DNA of 64,000 nt from Streptomyces sp. CB01373 (lineage in GTDB: Bacteria; Actinomycetota; Actinomycetes; Streptomycetales; Streptomycetaceae), in assembly GCF_002803075.1 (NCBI RefSeq), contig NZ_NNBK01000014.1, positions 1 through 64,000 on the forward strand, in the 5' to 3' direction. A program made the position numbers and the translations under genes. The notes below the pieces were generated by a model. That model did no database searches. It saw only the letters and a program-made list of their open reading frames with translations, and was not told the origin of the DNA. Below are positions 51,212 to 59,759 of this stretch, piece after piece. How positions within the stretch are numbered: the stretch's first letter is position 1; the number at the start of each line of letters is the position of its first letter.

Positions 51212-51976
51212 ATGGGGAACATGGACCGCCTGAGGCAGATCACGGACGCGGTGCGGGAGGCGGGCAGCCTCGGCGTCGGCCAGTTGGCCGAACTGACCGG
51301 GGCCTCGGAGATGACCGTCCGCCGCGATCTGGAGACCCTGGCGGCCCAAGGCGTGCTGGAGCGCTTCCGGGGCGGCGCCCGGACCCTGCTGCTGCGCGGC
51401 GAGGAGCCCCCCTTCACCCTGCGCGCGCAGGAGGGCACGCGGGCCAAGGAGCGCATCGGCGCGGAGGTGGCCGCGCTGATCGCCGACGGGGAGACGGTCG
51501 TCCTCGACAGCGGCACCACGTGCCTGGAGGTCGCCAGGGCACTGCGCGGCCGGCGGGTGACCGTGATGCCACTGTCGCTCCAGGCCGTCAACGTGTTCGC
51601 CGACAACCCCGGGCAGACCACCCTCCTCGTGCCCGGCGGGCGGCCCCGACCGGGCGAGGGGGCCCTCACCGGCCCCCTGACCCTGTCCTCGCTGGCGGCC
51701 CTGCGCTTCGACACCGCCGTCGTCGGCTGCTGCGGGCTCAATGCACAACAGGGCCTGACCGCCTACGACTTGGACGACGCGGCGGTGAAGCGGGCGGCGA
51801 TCGAATCGGCCCGGCGCGTGCTCGCCGTGGCCGACGGCAGCAAACTCTCCCGCACGGCACACGCCTTCGTCGCACCGGTCGCGCGACTGCACACCCTCGT
51901 CACCGACGAATCCGCGCCACCCGACGAGATCGAGGCGTTGCGCGCCGCCGGCACCGCCGTCAACACCGCACGGTAG
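51212..51976 (+). CDS. DeoR/GlpR-family regulator
   Basis: 254 residues. N-terminal winged helix MDRLRQITDAVREAGSLGVGQLAELTGASEMTVRRDLETLAAQGVLERFRGGA and DeoR sensor domain ERIGAEVAALIADGETVVLDSGTTCLEVARAL, AVVGCCGLNAQQGLTAYDLDDAAVKRAAIESARR, VADGSKLSR. Such sensors usually detect phosphorylated sugars. ATG 51212 or 51221. Divergent from the MFS gene it probably regulates. Confidence 0.9.
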   Translation: MGNMDRLRQITDAVREAGSLGVGQLAELTGASEMTVRRDLETLAAQGVLERFRGGARTLLLRGEEPPFTLRAQEGTRAKERIGAEVAALIADGETVVLDSGTTCLEVARALRGRRVTVMPLSLQAVNVFADNPGQTTLLVPGGRPRPGEGALTGPLTLSSLAALRFDTAVVGCCGLNAQQGLTAYDLDDAAVKRAAIESARRVLAVADGSKLSRTAHAFVAPVARLHTLVTDESAPPDEIEALRAAGTAVNTAR

Positions 51977-51984
51977 GAGTGACG

Positions 51985-52557
51985 TTGACCAGCCGTATCA
52001 CGCTCATCTCGCCCGCGACGAGCCCGTCGCTGCGGCAGGCCCGGTTCGACGACGGCGACTCGCTCGACAACGGCGGCGTGGTCAAGGCCCGTTCGGCCGC
52101 AGGATCGCTGCCCGCGGCCGCCCGGGTGTTCCTGTCCCCGAGCGTGCGCTGCCGGGAGACGGCCTCGGCGCTCGGTCTCGACGGCGTGGCGGAGGCCGAG
52201 TTGGCGGGCCTGGACGCGGGCCGCTGGCGGGGCCGGACCCTGGAGGAGGTGATGGCCACCGAGCCGGAGGCGGTGGGCCGCTGGCTCGCCGACCCCGACT
52301 GCGCGCCGCACGGCGGCGAGTCGGTGCGGGACGTGTGCGAGCGGGTCGGACGCCGGCTGGACACCGCGCGGGACACCGACGGCCGTACGCTCGCCGTGGT
52401 CGAGCCGGAGGTCGTACGGGCCGCGATCGTCCACGCACTGGACCTGCCCCTGGCCGGCTTCTGGCGGCTGGACGTACCGCCGCTGACGGCCACGGAACTC
52501 AGCGGACGGGCCGGCCGCTGGAATCTGCGACTCGGACAGCCGTTGGCGGCGCCCTGA
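51985..52557 (+). CDS. Histidine-phosphatase-fold protein lacking the catalytic His
   Basis: 190 residues. TTG 51985 is chosen because TAGGAG lies 5 bases before it; GTG 51979 would overlap that site. The fold is recognisable (FLSPSVRCRETASALGL, AGLDAGRWRGRTLEEVMATEPEAVGRWLADPDCAPHGGESVRDVCERV), but the usual RHG motif after strand 1 reads ISPATSPSLRQARF and the later His pocket reads VVEPEVVRAAIVH. It is therefore probably not an active phosphatase. It converges on cbtA/cbtB, so a cobalt/cobalamin connection is possible. Confidence 0.75.
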   Translation: MTSRITLISPATSPSLRQARFDDGDSLDNGGVVKARSAAGSLPAAARVFLSPSVRCRETASALGLDGVAEAELAGLDAGRWRGRTLEEVMATEPEAVGRWLADPDCAPHGGESVRDVCERVGRRLDTARDTDGRTLAVVEPEVVRAAIVHALDLPLAGFWRLDVPPLTATELSGRAGRWNLRLGQPLAAP

Positions 52558-52564
52558 CCGAACG

Positions 52565-52601
52565 CGACAGGGCCCCCGGACGATTCCGAGGGGCCCTGTC
52601 G
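52565..52601. terminator. Perfect 12-bp hairpin between convergent genes
   Basis: CGACAGGGCCCC (52565-52576) and GGGGCCCTGTCG (52590-52601) pair exactly with a 13-base loop, between the phosphatase-fold stop and the cbtA stop. Bidirectional terminator. Confidence 0.85.
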
Positions 52602-52637
52602 TGCGCGCTGAAGGGTGCTCGTGCGGGCTGAAGGGGT

Positions 52638-53405
52638 TCAGTGCGCGGCCGGTACCGCCTGTACGGACGCGGCGGTCGCGGGCCGGGGGTTCAGCAGCCG
52701 CTCGGCCAACTCGCCGAAGAGCAGCCCGAACCCGCCCCACAGGACGGCCTGGATGGCCAGCGCGGAGAGCCGGAACCGCCACAGCACGGTGGCCGGGAAG
52801 TGCGACGGCACCTCGTTGACGGCGGGCAGGAAGGCGAACGCCGGCCCGATCACCACGGCGAAGGCGGCCACCGCGGCCACCGTCGCATACCACGTGCCCA
52901 GCGTGGGCGTGAGGCGCTTGCCCAGGATGGTGGCGGCGATCGCGAGAAGAATGCTGAGGAGCATCATCAGGAAGTACAGGGTCGTGCGCTTGCCGATGGT
53001 GTCTTCCTCACCGACCGCGGGCGGGTTGGCCGGGTACTTCAGGAACGGCACGACGTACACGGCGAGCAGCGCGCAGCCGGACAGCAGCAGCGCGGTCGCC
53101 CGCGGGGAGAAGCGGCCCACGCGGCCCAGCGCGAAGCAGAAGGCGAGCGCGGCGATGCCGCCGAAGGCGACCCCGTAGACGAGGACGCCGGTGGCGAGAC
53201 CGGCGGTGGACTGGAGGGAACGGGAGACGACTTCGACCTCGTCATGGGAGTGGGAGTGCCCGTGGGCGTGCGCCTCCTCGAAGCCGATCGCCTTGTCGAC
53301 GAACGGCTCCCCGAGGAAGTAGGCGACGACGAGGGCGAGCACACCGGCGGCGAGGCCGGCGAGCATGCCCCGCACCAGGAGGTTTCTTACCGTTGCGGAG
53401 TTCAT
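52638..53405 (-). CDS. cbtA: Cobalt transporter subunit CbtA
   Basis: 255 residues, about six membrane helices. A His-rich segment after TM1 (FEEAHAHGHSHSHDEVEVV) should bind Co2+. VPFLKYPANPPAVGEEDTIGKRTTLYFLMMLLS is the CbtA signature. Second gene after cbtB under the cobalamin riboswitch; imports cobalt for B12 synthesis. Confidence 0.92.
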   Translation of the reverse strand: MNSATVRNLLVRGMLAGLAAGVLALVVAYFLGEPFVDKAIGFEEAHAHGHSHSHDEVEVVSRSLQSTAGLATGVLVYGVAFGGIAALAFCFALGRVGRFSPRATALLLSGCALLAVYVVPFLKYPANPPAVGEEDTIGKRTTLYFLMMLLSILLAIAATILGKRLTPTLGTWYATVAAVAAFAVVIGPAFAFLPAVNEVPSHFPATVLWRFRLSALAIQAVLWGGFGLLFGELAERLLNPRPATAASVQAVPAAH

Positions 53406-53426
53406 GAGCGTGCGGCGTCCCTCGGC

Positions 53427-53642
53427 TCAGTGGCAGGGGAAGCCGAGCAGGTGGCGGGCGTCGTGCACCCACTCGTGGACGTCCGTGCCGCTGAACACGG
53501 AGGTGGCGCCCTGCTCGGCGCCGACGAAGTACAGCAGGACCAGCATGAGAACGCCGAAGAAGACCGCCCAGGGGGCTATCGCCTTCAGCGGCAGCGGGGC
53601 GGGTGCGGCGGTGGCAGTCGGCTGGGCGACGGTCTGCGCCAT
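53427..53642 (-). CDS. cbtB: Cobalt transporter subunit CbtB
   Basis: 71 residues, one membrane helix (LKAIAPWAVFFGVLMLVLLYFVGAEQGA) and the His cluster HEWVHDARHLLGFPCH at the C-terminus, typical of CbtB. ATG 53642 has GAGGAGG upstream. Begins the cbtBA operon directly after the riboswitch. Confidence 0.92.
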   Translation of the reverse strand: MAQTVAQPTATAAPAPLPLKAIAPWAVFFGVLMLVLLYFVGAEQGATSVFSGTDVHEWVHDARHLLGFPCH

Positions 53643-53699
53643 GGCAGAACCTCCTCTGGGAGTTCGCGTCCCATCTCGGTGGTGCACAGGACGACAGCC

Positions 53700-53805
53700 A
53701 CGGGTCTGACTCACGAACGCCCGGGGGCGTTCACATACAGTGGCGCGACCGTGCCGGATTCCCACCGGCTTCCGTCTCGCCGTCGTCGATATCGGACAGA
53801 CCGTA
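53700..53805 (-). ncRNA. Cobalamin riboswitch
   Basis: Read on the minus strand, the conserved core GGAAGCCGGTG (complement around 53763-53773) is followed by AATCCGGC, GCGCCACTGT (B12 box, 53737-53746) and GAGTCAGACC (53703-53712). GGTCTG/CAGACC can close a P1 stem near 53800 and 53703. It lies 60 bases before cbtB. When adenosylcobalamin is plentiful it should reduce cbtBA expression. Confidence 0.85.
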
Positions 53806-54014
53806 TCGCGTGCCGCCCGCCCGGCCAAGACCGCGATCTCGGACGTGATCTTCTCCACCGAGGGGTTTCGACTCGCGCACGGGCATCTCACCATCTGGAG
53901 CATCCGAAGCGCTGTGGCAGGATGCGCGGGCGGGCTCCGTGGCGCTACCGGACTTCGCTCCACCGCCCGCCGCACCACCCGATCCGCCCGCACCACCCCG
54001 GAGGGACGAGCCCC

Positions 54015-55127
54015 GTGCTCACGTCGTACGCCGCCCACTTCGACACACCCGCCGGGTACCTGGACTTCGCACGCTTCGGGCCGCCGTCCCGGGCCGCCGT
54101 CACCGCCACCGCGCAGGCCCTGGACGCCTCCGCCCGCGCCGACCACACCACCGTGGACACGCTGATGCGCGCGGAGGAGACCGCGCGGGACACGGCCGCC
54201 CGCCTCGCGGGCACCGACGCCCGGCACACCGTGCTGCTCCCGAACGCGTCGACCGGTCTGTTCCACGCCGCGCTCGGCGTACGGGAGGGCGTGGTCCTCG
54301 CGCCGCGCACCGACTTCCCCGCCAACCACTACCCGTGGCGGCGCAGCGCGGACCTGGGCCGGGCCACGCCGCACTGGCTCGACCCCGCGCCCGGTTCCGG
54401 AGTCACCCCCGACCTGGTCCGCGCCGCGCTGACCGACGACGTCGTGGCCGTGTCGGTCAGCGCCGTGGACTTCCGCACCGGCTTCCGCGCCGACCTGGCG
54501 GCGCTGCGCGAGGCGATCGGCCCCGACCGGCTGCTGATCGTGGACGCCATCCAGGCGTTCGGTGTCGCCTCCCTGCCCTGGGACGCCGCCGACGTGGTGG
54601 TCGCGGGCGGCCAGAAGTGGCTGCGCGCCGGATGGTCGACCGGCTTCGCCACCCTGTCCGACCGCGCCCTGGAGTCCCTTGAGCCGGTCCTCACCGGCTG
54701 GACGGGCGTGGAGGACGTCGGCCTCTTCGACGGAGCCGAGCACCCGCCCGCCCCGGACGCCCGACGGTGGTCGATCACCAATCTGAGCCCGGTGACGGCC
54801 GCCGCGTTCGCGGCCGCGCTGGACCTCGTCGAGCGGCACACCGTCCCCGCGATCGAAGCCGCGATCGCCGTCCGGATCGCCGAACTCACCGAGACCGTCG
54901 AGGCATACGGCGGCCGCGTCCTCTCCCCCGCCGACCCGGCGCGGCGCGCGGGCATCCTCTCCTTCACCCTGCCCGACCACGATCCGGCCCTCGTCGCCAA
55001 GGCACTGCACGCGGAAGGCGTCACCACGACCGTGCGCACCGACTCCCTCAGACTCTCCCCGCACGCCTCGACCCCACCGGAGGCAGCCGAACGGGTCGCT
55101 GCCGCGCTGTCGTCCCTGGGGAACTGA
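54015..55127 (+). CDS. Aminotransferase class V-fold PLP enzyme
   Basis: 370 residues from GTG 54015 (GGAGGG upstream). VLLPNASTGLFHAALGV is the phosphate/PLP cradle; LLIVDAIQAFGVASLPWDAADVVVAGGQKWLRAGWSTGFA has the Asp that bonds the PLP nitrogen and the Schiff-base Lys. Family members are cysteine desulfurases, kynureninases or amino acid epimerases; no Cys-desulfurase active Cys loop is visible. Substrate not determined. Confidence 0.85.
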   Translation: MLTSYAAHFDTPAGYLDFARFGPPSRAAVTATAQALDASARADHTTVDTLMRAEETARDTAARLAGTDARHTVLLPNASTGLFHAALGVREGVVLAPRTDFPANHYPWRRSADLGRATPHWLDPAPGSGVTPDLVRAALTDDVVAVSVSAVDFRTGFRADLAALREAIGPDRLLIVDAIQAFGVASLPWDAADVVVAGGQKWLRAGWSTGFATLSDRALESLEPVLTGWTGVEDVGLFDGAEHPPAPDARRWSITNLSPVTAAAFAAALDLVERHTVPAIEAAIAVRIAELTETVEAYGGRVLSPADPARRAGILSFTLPDHDPALVAKALHAEGVTTTVRTDSLRLSPHASTPPEAAERVAAALSSLGN

Positions 55128-55167
55128 GCCCTCGGCGACCCCTTGAAGTCGAACCCGTAAGCCCTCC

Positions 55168-55596
55168 TCACAGGGCGCACTCGGCCCAGACCGTCTTGCC
55201 GGGGCCGAGGCGGTCGCGTACGCCCCAGTCGTCGGCGAGCGCGTCGACGAGGACCAGGCCACGGCCCCCGTCCTGGTCCGGGCCGGGAGCCATGCGCGCC
55301 GGCAGGGCGGGATGGGTGTCGGTCACCTCGATCCGGACGGCGTCCCGGCCCTCCTCGAAGAACAGCGCGAGGGCGAAGTCCCGCCCGGGTACACGGCCGT
55401 GGAGAACGGCGTTCGCCGCGAGCTCCGCGACGACGAGCACGACGGTGTCATGCGCTTCGGTCCCACGGGGATGCCCCCACTCGGTGAGCTGATGCGCGGC
55501 GAGCAGCCGGGCGAGGCGGGCACCGCGCCGGGTGGCGGAGAAACGCTGCGTGAACGTGCGTGTGGGGGTGGCGGATTCGTGGTTCAGGGCTGGCAT
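55168..55596 (-). CDS. ATP-binding anti-sigma-like protein (AbaA-cluster type)
   Basis: 142 residues. GHKL fold: DTVVLVVAELAANAVLHGRVPGRDFAL (N-box), IEVTDTHPALPARM (G1) and GGRGLVLVDALADDWGV (G2). ATG 55596 starts the family-like MPALNHESATPTRTFTQRFSATRRGARLARLL. Divergent from a WhiJ-type regulator and a DUF397 gene, the usual trio in Streptomyces developmental loci. Probably binds a sigma factor or partner switch. Confidence 0.85.
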   Translation of the reverse strand: MPALNHESATPTRTFTQRFSATRRGARLARLLAAHQLTEWGHPRGTEAHDTVVLVVAELAANAVLHGRVPGRDFALALFFEEGRDAVRIEVTDTHPALPARMAPGPDQDGGRGLVLVDALADDWGVRDRLGPGKTVWAECAL

Positions 55597-55787
55597 GTGG
55601 GCCAGGGTGCTGCCAGTTGACAGTCCGTCGGCAGGTCCGCCGCTGATACAGATCACGTTGTACTGGTTCACGCACTGGACTGGGCCGGTCGCTGTGCGTG
55701 AGCATTGATCGGTCTGGCGTGGCGCAGCCCGGACGACGAACGGTACGGCACGGGTACGGCCCGGTGGCACAGGGGAAGGCGGCTGCG

Positions 55788-56639
55788 ATGACGACGGACA
55801 ACGGTGGCGGGGCGGGCGGGGGCTGCGAGCCGGAACTCTCCGACAGCCTGAAGACCTTCGGCGCGGTCCTCAAAGCCCTCCGGGAGGAAGCCGGCCTGAC
55901 CCAGGAGCAGTTCGCGCCGCTGGTGCGCTACTCGCCCGCGTACGTCGCCAAGATCGAGCAGGGGAAGCGTTTCCCGCCGAGGGAACTGCTGAAGCGGTCG
56001 GACGAAGTCCTGGGGGCGGTCGCGTCACGGGTGCTGGAGGCTGCGGCGAGGAGCCTGACGCGGAAGGCGGGACTGGCGTCGTGGTTCCGGCAGTGGGCGG
56101 GGGTCGAGGAGGAGGCGATCTCGCTGTACGCGTATGAAAGTCGGGTCGTCCCAGGCCTGTTGCAACCTGAGCCATACATTCGCGCGATCTTCGACCGGCA
56201 CCTGCCTCCGCTCACGGAGGCACAGTGCGAACGGCAGGTGACAGCACGACTGGCCAGGCAGCAGCTTCTCGTCGAGCGCCCCAACACGACGTTCAGCTTC
56301 GTCGTCGAGCAGGCACTCCTGGAGCGCCGCATGGGAGGTACGGCCGTCACGAAAGTCCTCCTCGACCACCTCATCACAGTCGGCCGGTACCGCAACGTGG
56401 AACTCCAGGTCGTGCCGCTGCTCCTGGAGGAACACTCCGGCTTCGAAGGCCAGATGTACCTTGCCGAGACAGCCGAACACCGCTGGGCCGGTTACGTCGA
56501 AGGCCACGGCACCAGCATGCTCATCAGTGACCCGAAAGCTGTAAGTCAGATGTTCCAGCGCTATGGCAAGATGCGCTCGCAGGCTCTGAGTCACCAAGCC
56601 ACCGCGAGCCTGCTGGATCAGATGCGAGGAGCGCTATGA
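55788..56639 (+). CDS. WhiJ-like XRE regulator with DUF5753
   Basis: 283 residues from ATG 55788 (AGGGGAAGG upstream). HTH FGAVLKALREEAGLTQEQFAPLVRYSPAYVAKIEQGKRFP, followed by DUF5753 (WAGVEEEAISLYAYESRVVPGLLQPEPYIRAIFDRHLPPLTEAQCERQVTARLARQQLL). WhiJ-type proteins control aerial growth and secondary metabolism and are modulated by partner DUF397 proteins. Overlaps the DUF397 start (ATGA). Confidence 0.9.
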   Translation: MTTDNGGGAGGGCEPELSDSLKTFGAVLKALREEAGLTQEQFAPLVRYSPAYVAKIEQGKRFPPRELLKRSDEVLGAVASRVLEAAARSLTRKAGLASWFRQWAGVEEEAISLYAYESRVVPGLLQPEPYIRAIFDRHLPPLTEAQCERQVTARLARQQLLVERPNTTFSFVVEQALLERRMGGTAVTKVLLDHLITVGRYRNVELQVVPLLLEEHSGFEGQMYLAETAEHRWAGYVEGHGTSMLISDPKAVSQMFQRYGKMRSQALSHQATASLLDQMRGAL

Positions 56640-56827
56640 GCACCAGCGAGCTGGCCTGGTTCAAGAGCAGCTACAGCGGCGGCGGCGGCGACAACTGCAT
56701 CGAGGTCGCCCTGCGCCCCGGCGCCGTTCTCGTCCGGGACTCGAAGGACACGGACAGGCAGGCGCTGGCCGTCTCCCCCGGCGCCTGGTCGGCGTTCACC
56801 GCACTGGCGGCCGACGCACGCCTCTGA
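56636..56827 (+). CDS. DUF397 small regulatory partner
   Basis: 63 residues: LAWFKSSYSGGGGDNCIEVALRPGAVLVRDSKDTDRQALAVSPGAWSAFTALA, the full DUF397 pattern. Translationally coupled to the WhiJ-like gene; likely its modulator. Confidence 0.92.
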   Translation: MSTSELAWFKSSYSGGGGDNCIEVALRPGAVLVRDSKDTDRQALAVSPGAWSAFTALAADARL

Positions 56828-56860
56828 GCTTCCGGTCAGGCCTCTTGTCCGGTGCCTACG

Positions 56861-56896
56861 CGCAGGGCTCGGCCGTCACATCGGCCGAGCCCTGCG
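56861..56896. terminator. Perfect 14-bp hairpin
   Basis: CGCAGGGCTCGGCC (56861-56874) and GGCCGAGCCCTGCG (56883-56896), 8-base loop, between the DUF397 gene and the convergent small membrane protein gene. Confidence 0.88.
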
Positions 56897-56920
56897 AAGC
56901 ACGCGCATATGCGAGTCAGG

Positions 56921-57091
56921 TCACCATCGATACCAACGGCCTCGGCCACCGCCGGCGGTGGTGGAGCGCATGACGAAGCCGAGAAGCCACAGCACCAGGA
57001 CGGCAATGGCGACCCACCAAAGAATCTTGATGGCGAAGCCGACACCGAAGAGAATCAGGGCAAGAAGCAGAACGAGCAGCAGGGGACCCAT
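56921..57091 (-). CDS. Small hydrophobic protein (Lmo0937-like)
   Basis: 56 residues: MGPLLLVLLLALILFGVGFAIKILWWVAIAVLVLWLLGFVMRS then a Gly/Arg tail ending RGRWYRW. Two closely spaced membrane helices. ATG 57091 follows AGGAGG at ideal spacing; a longer frame is rejected for that reason. Stress-related in other bacteria, role unknown here. Confidence 0.82.
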   Translation of the reverse strand: MGPLLLVLLLALILFGVGFAIKILWWVAIAVLVLWLLGFVMRSTTAGGGRGRWYRW

Positions 57092-57345
57092 ATTTATCAA
57101 CCTCCTGTCCGCCGTGTGCCCCGCAATGTCACCGACATGCCGCAACGGCGCCTTGTTTATGAAGGGGAAACCGGGGCACGAGCCGGTTATCGCCACAGCG
57201 GGACAGAAGTCGCGTGGGGCGCTGAGGGCCGAGGAAAAGGTAAAGGGAATTCGAAAAGGTGGGCCTTGCCGGGTGTGATCCGGGAAGGCCCCTTCGGCTC
57301 CTCTTCTATGGCAGCGGCCTAGAACAGGGGGAGAGAATTCGCCTC

Positions 57346-58206
57346 ATGACCAATGCAGACGGCCGCGCGGGCCGGTGGGCGGCGGCGCTGCGCCGAACGC
57401 CGGTGGCGGTCTGGGACGACGACGTCACGGACTGGGCCGCCGCTTTGACGTACTACGCGGTCCTGGCCCTGTTTCCGGTGCTGCTGGTGATCCTCTCGAT
57501 TGTGGGACTGACCATCCCGACGGCCAAACCGGAGGTCATCGACCGCTTGTCGCAGGCCGCCCCGGTGGAGTCCCGCGCACTGCTGCGCAGCACCCTGCGG
57601 CAGATGTCCGAACAGTCGTCAGCGGCATGGACGCTGGTCTTTCTCGGCGGAGCGGGAGCCCTATGGTCGGGATCCAGCTATCTGAGTGTCTTCCGCCGGG
57701 CGTTGCACGCCATGCAGGGCGTCAGCGCACGTCGGCCGGTCTGGCGCACCGCTCCGCGCATCATCGCCACGGCCCTCGTCCTGATCTCGCTGCTTCTCAC
57801 GACCACCCTGGCGTTGTTTCTCACCGGCAGCCTGACCCGGCGTCTGGGCCGGGCGCTGGACCTGGGTACCGGGCCGCAGGCCGTCTGGGGTGCGCTGCGA
57901 TGGCCGGTCGTGGCCGCGGTCGCCGTCGCCCTGGTGCTCGTGCTGTACCGTTCGGGCCCCGCGCCTTCCCGCCCTGTGCGGAAGATGGCCCCCGGCGGCA
58001 CCTTGGCGGTAGGGCTCCTGTTGGCCGTCTCGCTCGGCTTCGGCGTCTACACCTCCCACGCCAGCACCTATCACCGCCTGTACGGCTCACTGGCGGGCGT
58101 CGTGGTCTTCCTGGTCTGGCTGTGGCTGGCCAACCTGGCTCTTCTGGTCGGTGCTCAGTTCAACGCGGAGCTGGCGAAGTCTGCTCAAGGAAAAGAGGCC
58201 GGGTGA
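57346..58206 (+). CDS. YihY/BrkB-family membrane protein
   Basis: 286 residues with six membrane helices: DWAAALTYYAVLALFPVLLVILSIVGL, SAAWTLVFLGGAGALWSGSSYLSVFRRALHAM, and KMAPGGTLAVGLLLAVSLGFGVYTSHASTYHRLYGSLAGVVVFLVWLWLANLALLVGAQFNAEL, the family hallmark. Function uncertain (once misassigned RNase BN). ATG 57346 has GGGGAGAG upstream. A hairpin (GGCCTT 57262-57267 with AAGGCC 57285-57290) sits in the leader. Confidence 0.9.
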   Translation: MTNADGRAGRWAAALRRTPVAVWDDDVTDWAAALTYYAVLALFPVLLVILSIVGLTIPTAKPEVIDRLSQAAPVESRALLRSTLRQMSEQSSAAWTLVFLGGAGALWSGSSYLSVFRRALHAMQGVSARRPVWRTAPRIIATALVLISLLLTTTLALFLTGSLTRRLGRALDLGTGPQAVWGALRWPVVAAVAVALVLVLYRSGPAPSRPVRKMAPGGTLAVGLLLAVSLGFGVYTSHASTYHRLYGSLAGVVVFLVWLWLANLALLVGAQFNAELAKSAQGKEAG

Positions 58207-58498
58207 GGGCCTGGACGAGCTGCTCGACGGTGGGCGCCCCTGCGAGGCCGCCGGGCGTCGAGTAGACGCGGCAGGTCAGGCCGTATGTCTCCGTGACGGC
58301 GGGAAACGGATCCTGGCCGTCGATGCGAATCGTGGGAGAGCCGGGGAAGTGCAGTGCCCGGGCTTCTTCATCCGTTTCGACGGCGCGGAGCTCCACGCCC
58401 AGGCCGGAAAGGTCCGCGGCGGCGAGCGCCTCCGTGAGGTGCTCCTGGGCGACGGTCCAGTTCGGGCAGCCGGCGAAGTACAGAAGTTCGATGTCCAC
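58160..58498 (-). CDS. Thioredoxin-fold small protein with CPNW motif
   Basis: 112 residues from GTG 58498: VDIELLYFAGCPNWTVAQEHLTEALAAADLSGLGVELRAVETDEEARALHFPGSPTIRIDGQDPFPAVTETYGLTCRVY. The CPNW replaces the redox CxxC by a single Cys; SPT is the usual cis-Pro turn. Common in actinomycetes, sometimes annotated near MerB. Its 3' end overlaps the BrkB gene by 47 bases, tail to tail. Confidence 0.8.
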   Translation of the reverse strand: MDIELLYFAGCPNWTVAQEHLTEALAAADLSGLGVELRAVETDEEARALHFPGSPTIRIDGQDPFPAVTETYGLTCRVYSTPGGLAGAPTVEQLVQALTRPLFLEQTSPAPR

Positions 58499-59094
58499 GC
58501 CCCCATGATGCCTCTGGGTGAGGCCAGGGCGTTGACCAGCTCTGGCAAGAAACCACGGTGACATCGCTGCCCCGACGGCTTTCAAGACCATCCGCTTCTG
58601 CGTTGCGGCAGGCACGCTGACCTGTGATGACGACCTTCCAAGCCGGATACGCCAAGGCATGTTGGCCAGAGGATGGCCGTCGAGGCGAAGTCGTCTTCGC
58701 CTCCCTCCTCCGCGACGACACGCCCGACGCGGTCCTGGACGTCCTGCGATGACACCTCGGCCTGACCCCTGAACGCCCGGCAGGGCTCGACGGGAGGAGT
58801 ACACATCTCCACCGCTCTCCCCGATCCGGACAGCCGCCTGCGCGCCACCGGAATTGCCGAAGTGGTGTGATGCCCCAGGCCGGTTCGCGGACTTCGCGGG
58901 AAAGCGACGGTCAGGGTGCGAGGCCGAAAATCTCGTGGCAGGCGTCCCGCAGGGCGGCACACGCCTCGTGCCGCAGTGACCTCGGCACCAGCACCATGTC
59001 CGCATGCCAGATCGAGGCAATCCGACCCCACGTGGACGCGTTCACGTCCTCACGTTTCTCACGACCGTGCGCGGGACAGCGGCAACCGCGCTTG
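58499..59094. other. Decayed stretch with two gene fragments
   Basis: No intact gene is supported. A 42-codon ORF at 58627-58755 (MTTFQAGYAKACWPEDG to VLDVLR) has moderate codon bias. On the minus strand, codons from about 59090 to a stop at 58911 read ASTWGRIASIWHADMVLVPR, ending HEIFGLAP, like the C-terminus of a lost gene. Neither family is recognised. Confidence 0.4.
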
Positions 59095-59379
59095 CTAGAA
59101 CCCCGCCAGTACAGCAGCGATCAAGAGGAAAGCAATCACGGCCCCGAAGATGACGCCCGTCATGGAGAGAGCTTTCCCGGTGGGGGCCAGAGCGGTGCGG
59201 GCGATTTTAAGGTTGATGACCGCGCCGAGCACGCCGATGAGACCGCCGATCAATCCACCGATGAGGATCAGCCCCAGGGGGAGGGCCGCGAGTATGCCTT
59301 GCCAGCGGGGAAGATTGCGGATTTGAGTGAACAAGTTCCCTTTTGCGCTGTCTGAGCGGAGATCGGGCGTTTCGGCCAT
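59095..59379 (-). CDS. Small two-helix membrane protein
   Basis: 94 residues from ATG 59379 (GAGGAAG upstream). Soluble N-terminus MAETPDLRSDSAKGNLFTQIRNLPRWQG, then two hydrophobic helices (ILAALPLGLILIGGLIGGLIGVLGAVINL and MTGVIFGAVIAFLLIAAVLAGF) joined by KIARTALAPTGKALS. Layout like DUF4190-type proteins; function unknown. Confidence 0.78.
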   Translation of the reverse strand: MAETPDLRSDSAKGNLFTQIRNLPRWQGILAALPLGLILIGGLIGGLIGVLGAVINLKIARTALAPTGKALSMTGVIFGAVIAFLLIAAVLAGF

Positions 59380-59543
59380 GTGTACTTCCTCGGTGGCGTG
59401 GGAGCTGAGAGCGCGAAGATTACAGAACTGCCGAACACGCATGGAAACTGCCCATCAACGATCAAGCGTGCCAGGCAGTTCGGGCAGGTACGAACACCCT
59501 GCTGCGCTGCGTTCCGCCGGGCGCGCAGGGAGATCGGGAGCGC

Positions 59544-59700
59544 ATGCGCGCACGGATCAGTGCGGGCGACCACGAGGCGTTCACCGCGCTCTACGAGGAA
59601 TACGCGCGGGAGGTCTACAACCACGCCTACCGGCTGTCGGGCGACTGGCCGACGGCCGAGGAGGTGTTGTCCGAGACCTTCCTGACGGCGGTCGACCGGG
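59544..59700 (+). pseudogene. Truncated ECF sigma factor (region 2 only)
   Basis: MRARISAGDHEAFTALYEEYAREVYNHAYRLSGDWPTAEEVLSETFLTAVDR is the region-2 start of an ECF sigma factor. Similarity stops there; what follows is the antisense of the MerR-HEAT gene end. Region 4 is gone, so the protein cannot be a working sigma factor. The break lies about 60 bases before the convergent gene end. Confidence 0.8.
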
Positions 59701-59759
59701 AAGTCGTCGACGACGACCTGACCCCGGCAGGGGCCGGCTTTTCTCAGCGGATGGCCTCT

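Noticed and set aside
54329..55180. Minus-strand frame opposite the aminotransferase-fold gene
   Set aside because: Ser/Arg/Ala-rich shadow; the plus-strand frame contains the PLP lysine and aspartate motifs.
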